NCBI RefSeq assembly: GCF_029076445.1
Contig: NZ_JARESG010000002.1
Location: forward strand, 1-64,000
DNA: 64,000 nucleotides
Reading direction: 5' to 3'
DNA from: Pseudarthrobacter naphthalenicus
GTDB lineage: Bacteria > Actinomycetota > Actinomycetes > Actinomycetales > Micrococcaceae
Each line of letters starts with the position of its first letter. Positions within the stretch are counted from its first letter, which is position 1. The notes beneath the pieces are model-generated. The model was not told the DNA's origin. It saw only the letters and a program-made list of their open reading frames with translations, and did no database searches. This document shows, piece after piece, positions 61,229-64,000 of the stretch. A program made the position numbers and the translations under genes.

Positions 61229-61879
61229 TTACTTGTTCAGCACTTCGTGCGTCAGGAACTCGGAGACGTGGCCGATTTCCTGCTGGTTGATGCCGTGCCA
61301 CATTCCCGTATACAGCACTTTGGTGAGCTTGACGTGGCCGCGGACCCAGCCCATGGTGTATTCGATCTTGTCCGGGGTGATCACCGGGTCCTGCTGGTCG
61401 CGGCCCCAGAACAGGGGGACGGTACCGTCAAGTTCGCTGTCCCTGAACGCAGGATCGCCGTCCGCATTGACCACAAACCCGGAAAGCCCGACGACGGCGG
61501 CGTAGTCCGCGGGCCGGTACCGGAGCAGCGTGGTGGCCATGGCCATTCCCATGGAGAAGCCGAGCAGCGTCACGGACGGGTGGTCGGCCTTGACGGAGTC
61601 GATCCAGTCCTGCACGTAGTCGGCGGCTTTCTTCACGGCGTCCAGGGAGTATTCGATGGTGTCCGTCAGCGGGAACCACATAAAACCGGGCCCGGTGGGC
61701 AGCGGCGCCCTGAGCGAGGCCACCACAAATTCCTCCGGCAGCATGTCCGCAAGGCTCAGGAGGTCCTGTTCGTTGGCGCCGTAGCCGTGAAGCAGGACCA
61801 GCAGCGGCCGTCCGGAGCGCTGGTCCTCGGGCCTGGACCATAGAACAACAGGGGCAGGAAATACTTGGGCGTCAGTCAT
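61229..61879 (-). CDS. Phospholipase/carboxylesterase-type alpha/beta hydrolase
   Basis: From the ATG at 61879 the protein has 216 residues. It shows L-L-V-L-L-H-G-Y-G-A-N-E-Q-D-L-L near 27-42 (oxyanion region) and the nucleophile in L-L-G-F-S-M-G-M-A-M near 107-116. The acid lies in Q-D-P-V-I and the histidine probably in G-M-W-H-G. This is the pattern of short-chain carboxylesterases related to acyl-protein thioesterases. An ATG three codons upstream is possible. Only 24 bases separate its end from the converging S4 gene. Confidence 0.88.
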   Translation of the reverse strand: MTDAQVFPAPVVLWSRPEDQRSGRPLLVLLHGYGANEQDLLSLADMLPEEFVVASLRAPLPTGPGFMWFPLTDTIEYSLDAVKKAADYVQDWIDSVKADHPSVTLLGFSMGMAMATTLLRYRPADYAAVVGLSGFVVNADGDPAFRDSELDGTVPLFWGRDQQDPVITPDKIEYTMGWVRGHVKLTKVLYTGMWHGINQQEIGHVSEFLTHEVLNK

Positions 61880-61956
61880 GGTTTCCATTCTTACAGTTAC
61901 CGAGGGGTAACTACCTACGGTGGCGTAGCTTGAGAACGAGAGGGCAGGATAGGACC

Positions 61957-62826
61957 GTGACTGAAGCAAGAGCCATGCAGAACCTTCCCCCGGCGACACA
62001 AACCCACCCCTGGACCCGCTACGTGGCGATGGGTGACTCCTTTACCGAAGGCATCGGCGATCCCGAGCCAACAAGTCCCGGCGGGTACCGCGGCTGGGCG
62101 GACCGGGTGGCCGAGGAACTGGGCCGTGGCCAGGACGACTTCGCCTACGCCAACCTCGCCGTCCGTGGCAGGCTCCTGCAGCAAATCGTGGACCAGCAGC
62201 TGGCCGCGTGCCTGGCGCTCAAGCCGGACCTGGTCACACTTTCCGCCGGCGGCAACGACCTCATCCGGCCCGGCGGGGACCCTGACGCCCTGGCCGAAAA
62301 GCTCGATTCCGTGGTCCAGATCCTCTCGATGGGCGGCGCGACGGTAGTGCTGTTCAACGGACCGGACACCGGGTCCTCGGTCCTCGGCCGGATCCGCAGC
62401 AAGGTGGCCATCTACAACGAGAACCTGAGGACCGTAGCCGCCCGTCATGATGCCGTCATCGCGGACATGTGGTCCCTGAAACAGCTCAACGACCCGCAAA
62501 TGTGGGACGTGGACCGGCTGCACTTTTCGCCCCTGGGCCACCACACCATCGCCGCCATGGTGCTTGAGTCGCTTAATGTCAGCCACACCCTCGAACCGAG
62601 CATTCCGAAGCCGTTGCCGCCGCGGACCTGGCGCGAGGCCCGCAGCGGAGACCTCGTCTGGGCCCGCGAATACTTTGTCCCGTGGGTGGTCCGGCGGCTG
62701 CGTAACCGCTCCTCCGGGGATGGCATCACGGCAAAACGCCCGACGCCGGGACCCGTCTTCGGCCCGGGGGTTCCGCTGGGTTCCGGTGAAGGCCCGCTGG
62801 GCACCGCCACCGGGGCGCGCCGCTGA
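61957..62826 (+). CDS. SGNH/GDSL-family hydrolase
   Basis: From the GTG at 61957 the protein has 289 residues. The blocks of SGNH hydrolases are complete: G-D-S-F-T-E-G (catalytic Ser, about 26-32), N-L-A-V-R-G, S-A-G-G-N-D-L (about 103-109) and D-R-L-H-F-S-P-L-G-H (Asp and His, about 187-196). No signal peptide is seen, so it is probably cytoplasmic. The C-terminal 50 residues are Pro/Gly/Arg-rich. CAGGAT lies 6 bases before the GTG. The substrate is an unknown ester or acyl group. Confidence 0.9.
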   Translation: MTEARAMQNLPPATQTHPWTRYVAMGDSFTEGIGDPEPTSPGGYRGWADRVAEELGRGQDDFAYANLAVRGRLLQQIVDQQLAACLALKPDLVTLSAGGNDLIRPGGDPDALAEKLDSVVQILSMGGATVVLFNGPDTGSSVLGRIRSKVAIYNENLRTVAARHDAVIADMWSLKQLNDPQMWDVDRLHFSPLGHHTIAAMVLESLNVSHTLEPSIPKPLPPRTWREARSGDLVWAREYFVPWVVRRLRNRSSGDGITAKRPTPGPVFGPGVPLGSGEGPLGTATGARR

Positions 62827-62871
62827 ACCGGGGGCTTAAACTGGAGGGACACATATGAGAGGCGCTACCCC

Positions 62872-63447
62872 GTGAACAGCTTGTTTTTCTGGATCATCAT
62901 CCTGTCGTTCGTGGTGCCGATGGCGATGCGGATGTACCGGAAGTCCGTCAACAAACGAAACCAAGGGCAGGGCTTCTCCGGCGGCTACCCGGGGCAATAT
63001 CCGGGCCAGTTTCCCGGTCCGCAAAGCCGGGAGCCCCGCGACGGCTACACACAGCAGGACTACATGAGTGGCGGCTACCGCGAGATCATGAGTTCGCAGC
63101 CCCTCCCGCCCGGCGAGCCGCTGCCGCCGATGCAGCCGGTCCCGCCCGCCAACCAGCAGTTCCCGCCGTATGGTCAGCAGTTCCCGCCGTATGGTCAGCC
63201 ACAGGATTATGGCCAGCCCCAGCAGTTCGGCCGGCCCCAGGATTATGGTCAGCCGCAGGACTATGGCCAGCCGCAGCAGTACGGAGAGGCACCGAAGGCG
63301 CCGGCTGCTCCGGCGACTCCCCCGCCGCCGTCGGCCCCGCAGGGTTACCGCGCGCGTAAGCTCGCGGAACTGGACCAGCAGTACAGTAACGGCGAGCTGG
63401 CCATGGAGGACTACATGAAGCGCCGCTCCGACATCATGAACGGCTAA
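62872..63447 (+). CDS. Membrane-anchored SHOCT-like protein with Gln/Pro/Tyr repeats
   Basis: The GTG start gives 191 residues. Residues 1-22 form one membrane helix ([14 protein letters not shown]). The middle part is low-complexity, with two Q-F-P-P-Y-G-Q units and several P-Q-D-Y-G-Q units (about 97-138). The C-terminus is a SHOCT-type helix pair: [28 protein letters not shown] domains are short oligomerising modules. Function unknown. Confidence 0.8.
   Translation: MNSLFFWIIILSFVVPMAMRMYRKSVNKRNQGQGFSGGYPGQYPGQFPGPQSREPRDGYTQQDYMSGGYREIMSSQPLPPGEPLPPMQPVPPANQQFPPYGQQFPPYGQPQDYGQPQQFGRPQDYGQPQDYGQPQQYGEAPKAPAAPATPPPPSAPQGYRARKLAELDQQYSNGELAMEDYMKRRSDIMNG
63163..63285. repeat. In-gene tandem repeats coding Gln/Pro/Tyr
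   Basis: Two 18-base units coding Q-F-P-P-Y-G and several 12- to 18-base units coding P-Q-D-Y-G-Q or P-Q-Q-(F/Y)-G follow each other inside the SHOCT-like gene. Their number may vary between strains. Confidence 0.7.
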
Positions 63448-63494
63448 TCCTGAAGGCGCGGACCGCTTAGGTCCCGGCCAGACCAGGAACGTGG

Positions 63495-64000
63495 CTAGAC
63501 CAGGAACGTGCTCCGCAGTTGGCTGCCGAGCTGGCCGATCTCGGTGAGGAAGCCGTCGTGGCCGATGGGGGCTTCGATGACGTGCACGGCAACGTCCCCG
63601 GGCAGCGCTGCCGCCAGCTGGTGGGACTGGGACGGGAAGTAGAGACGGTCGCTGTCCACGGCAGCCACAAAGAACCTGGCGGTCGCCCGGCCCAGGGCCT
63701 CGTCCAGGGAACCCCGCCCGCGGGTGACATCGTGGCTCATCAGGGCATCGGTGATCGCGATGTAACTGTTCGCATCGAACCTGCTCACCAGCTTCCGGCC
63801 CTGGTGGTCCAGGTAGCTTTCCACCTGGTAGCGGCCGCGCTCCCCCAGCGCCGCGGCCTTGAACGGTGATTCGGGGACCTGTGCTGAGCGTCCGAACCGG
63901 CCGTCAAATTCCGCTGCGGAACGGTACGTGATGTGCGCAATGCGCCTTGCCAGGGCGAGGCCGTCCTCAGGGAGCGGGCCGCCGTAATAGTCGCCGTCGT
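63495..64000 (-). CDS. metX: Homoserine O-acetyltransferase, C-terminal part (cut by window edge)
   Basis: Only the last 168 residues are in the window; the frame stays open to position 64000. The visible part has the MetX order: H-I-T-Y-R-S-A-A-E-F-D, Y-Q-V-E-S-Y-L-D-H-Q-G-R-K-L-V-S-R-F-D-A-N-S-Y, then the catalytic Asp region V-D-S-D-R-L-Y-F-P and the catalytic His in G-H-D-G-F-L at the end. The alpha/beta-hydrolase-fold enzyme acetylates homoserine for methionine synthesis. The nucleophile part lies outside the window. Confidence 0.93.
   Translation of the reverse strand, partial: DGDYYGGPLPEDGLALARRIAHITYRSAAEFDGRFGRSAQVPESPFKAAALGERGRYQVESYLDHQGRKLVSRFDANSYIAITDALMSHDVTRGRGSLDEALGRATARFFVAAVDSDRLYFPSQSHQLAAALPGDVAVHVIEAPIGHDGFLTEIGQLGSQLRSTFLV

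Noticed and set aside
1..64000. Toxin-antitoxin, secretion or biosynthetic gene cluster
   Set aside because: I looked for paired small genes, transport ATPases, NRPS/PKS modules and transposases on both strands and saw none that could be supported.

Overview
The window is 64 kb of gene-dense, GC-rich chromosome from an actinobacterium. The best guess is Micrococcaceae of the Arthrobacter/Pseudarthrobacter kind. Grounds: GC-rich codon use, an rpsB with an Ala/Glu/Pro tail, a DivIVA-like protein beside cdsA, a Mycobacterium-like leucine-degradation cluster, and many start codons that sit 6 to 8 bases after a -10-like hexamer, as in leaderless actinobacterial transcripts. No prophage, insertion sequence or CRISPR array is visible. 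Most genes are chromosomal housekeeping or catabolic genes.

Layout. (1) 0.1-6.5 kb, minus strand: the isoprenoid/protease block dxr-rseP-...-ispG, with a SatD-like regulator/membrane-protein pair and a YciI-like gene between rseP and ispG. (2) 8.0-20.7 kb: a complete-looking leucine catabolic cluster: bkdABC (branched-chain 2-oxoacid dehydrogenase), acyl-CoA dehydrogenase, biotin-dependent acyl-CoA carboxylase (two subunits), MaoC hydratase, CitE-type lyase and scoAB. It is divided by a divergent TetR gene and followed by a divergent Lrp/AsnC gene, each next to inverted repeats lying in candidate promoters. (3) 22.3-28.2 kb: two DUF485 plus sodium:solute (acetate-type) symporter pairs around a LytS/LytTR two-component system, with AACGG-type direct repeats in the divergent promoter. 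(4) 29.1-35.0 kb: rpsB-tsf // pyrH-frr-cdsA, DivIVA-like protein and a divergent M23 peptidase. (5) 35.1-39.5 kb: a glutaryl-CoA-dehydrogenase-like gene, a solitary 938-residue SF1 helicase with a C-terminal nuclease-like domain, and a CAT-anticodon tRNA. (6) 39.6-45.7 kb: a GT4 glycosyltransferase, a NIPA/DMT-like transporter with a CDP-alcohol phosphatidyltransferase, a holin-superfamily membrane protein and a Bcr/CflA efflux pump, plus two short tandem repeats. (7) 45.7-54.1 kb: two tRNA-Asn copies, then dnaG, dgt and dusB. A five-gene flavin/iron-sulfur electron-transfer cassette (secreted protein, ApbE, ferric-reductase-like membrane protein, NuoF-like protein, ferredoxin) lies between dgt and dnaG. 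(8) 54.2-64.0 kb: YibE/F-like protein, hydrolases, DUF1295 protein, GNAT enzyme, glyS, a YdcZ-type transporter, S4 protein, esterase, SGNH hydrolase, SHOCT-like protein and the C-terminal part of metX, cut by the window edge.

How the genes work together. Region 2 would take leucine, after transamination, to acetyl-CoA and acetoacetate. A MaoC hydratase plus a CitE-type lyase apparently replace the classical enoyl-CoA hydratase and HMG-CoA lyase. Region 3 looks like a carboxylate sensing and uptake module. Region 7 looks like a membrane electron-transfer chain from NADH to a heme membrane protein, with its flavin carrier missing or unrecognised. The points most worth checking are the putative operators in regions 2 and 3, the modified Fe-S ligand set of the NuoF-like protein, the lone helicase-nuclease, and the repeated hairpin elements between genes. 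All functions are assigned from sequence reading alone, without database searches.
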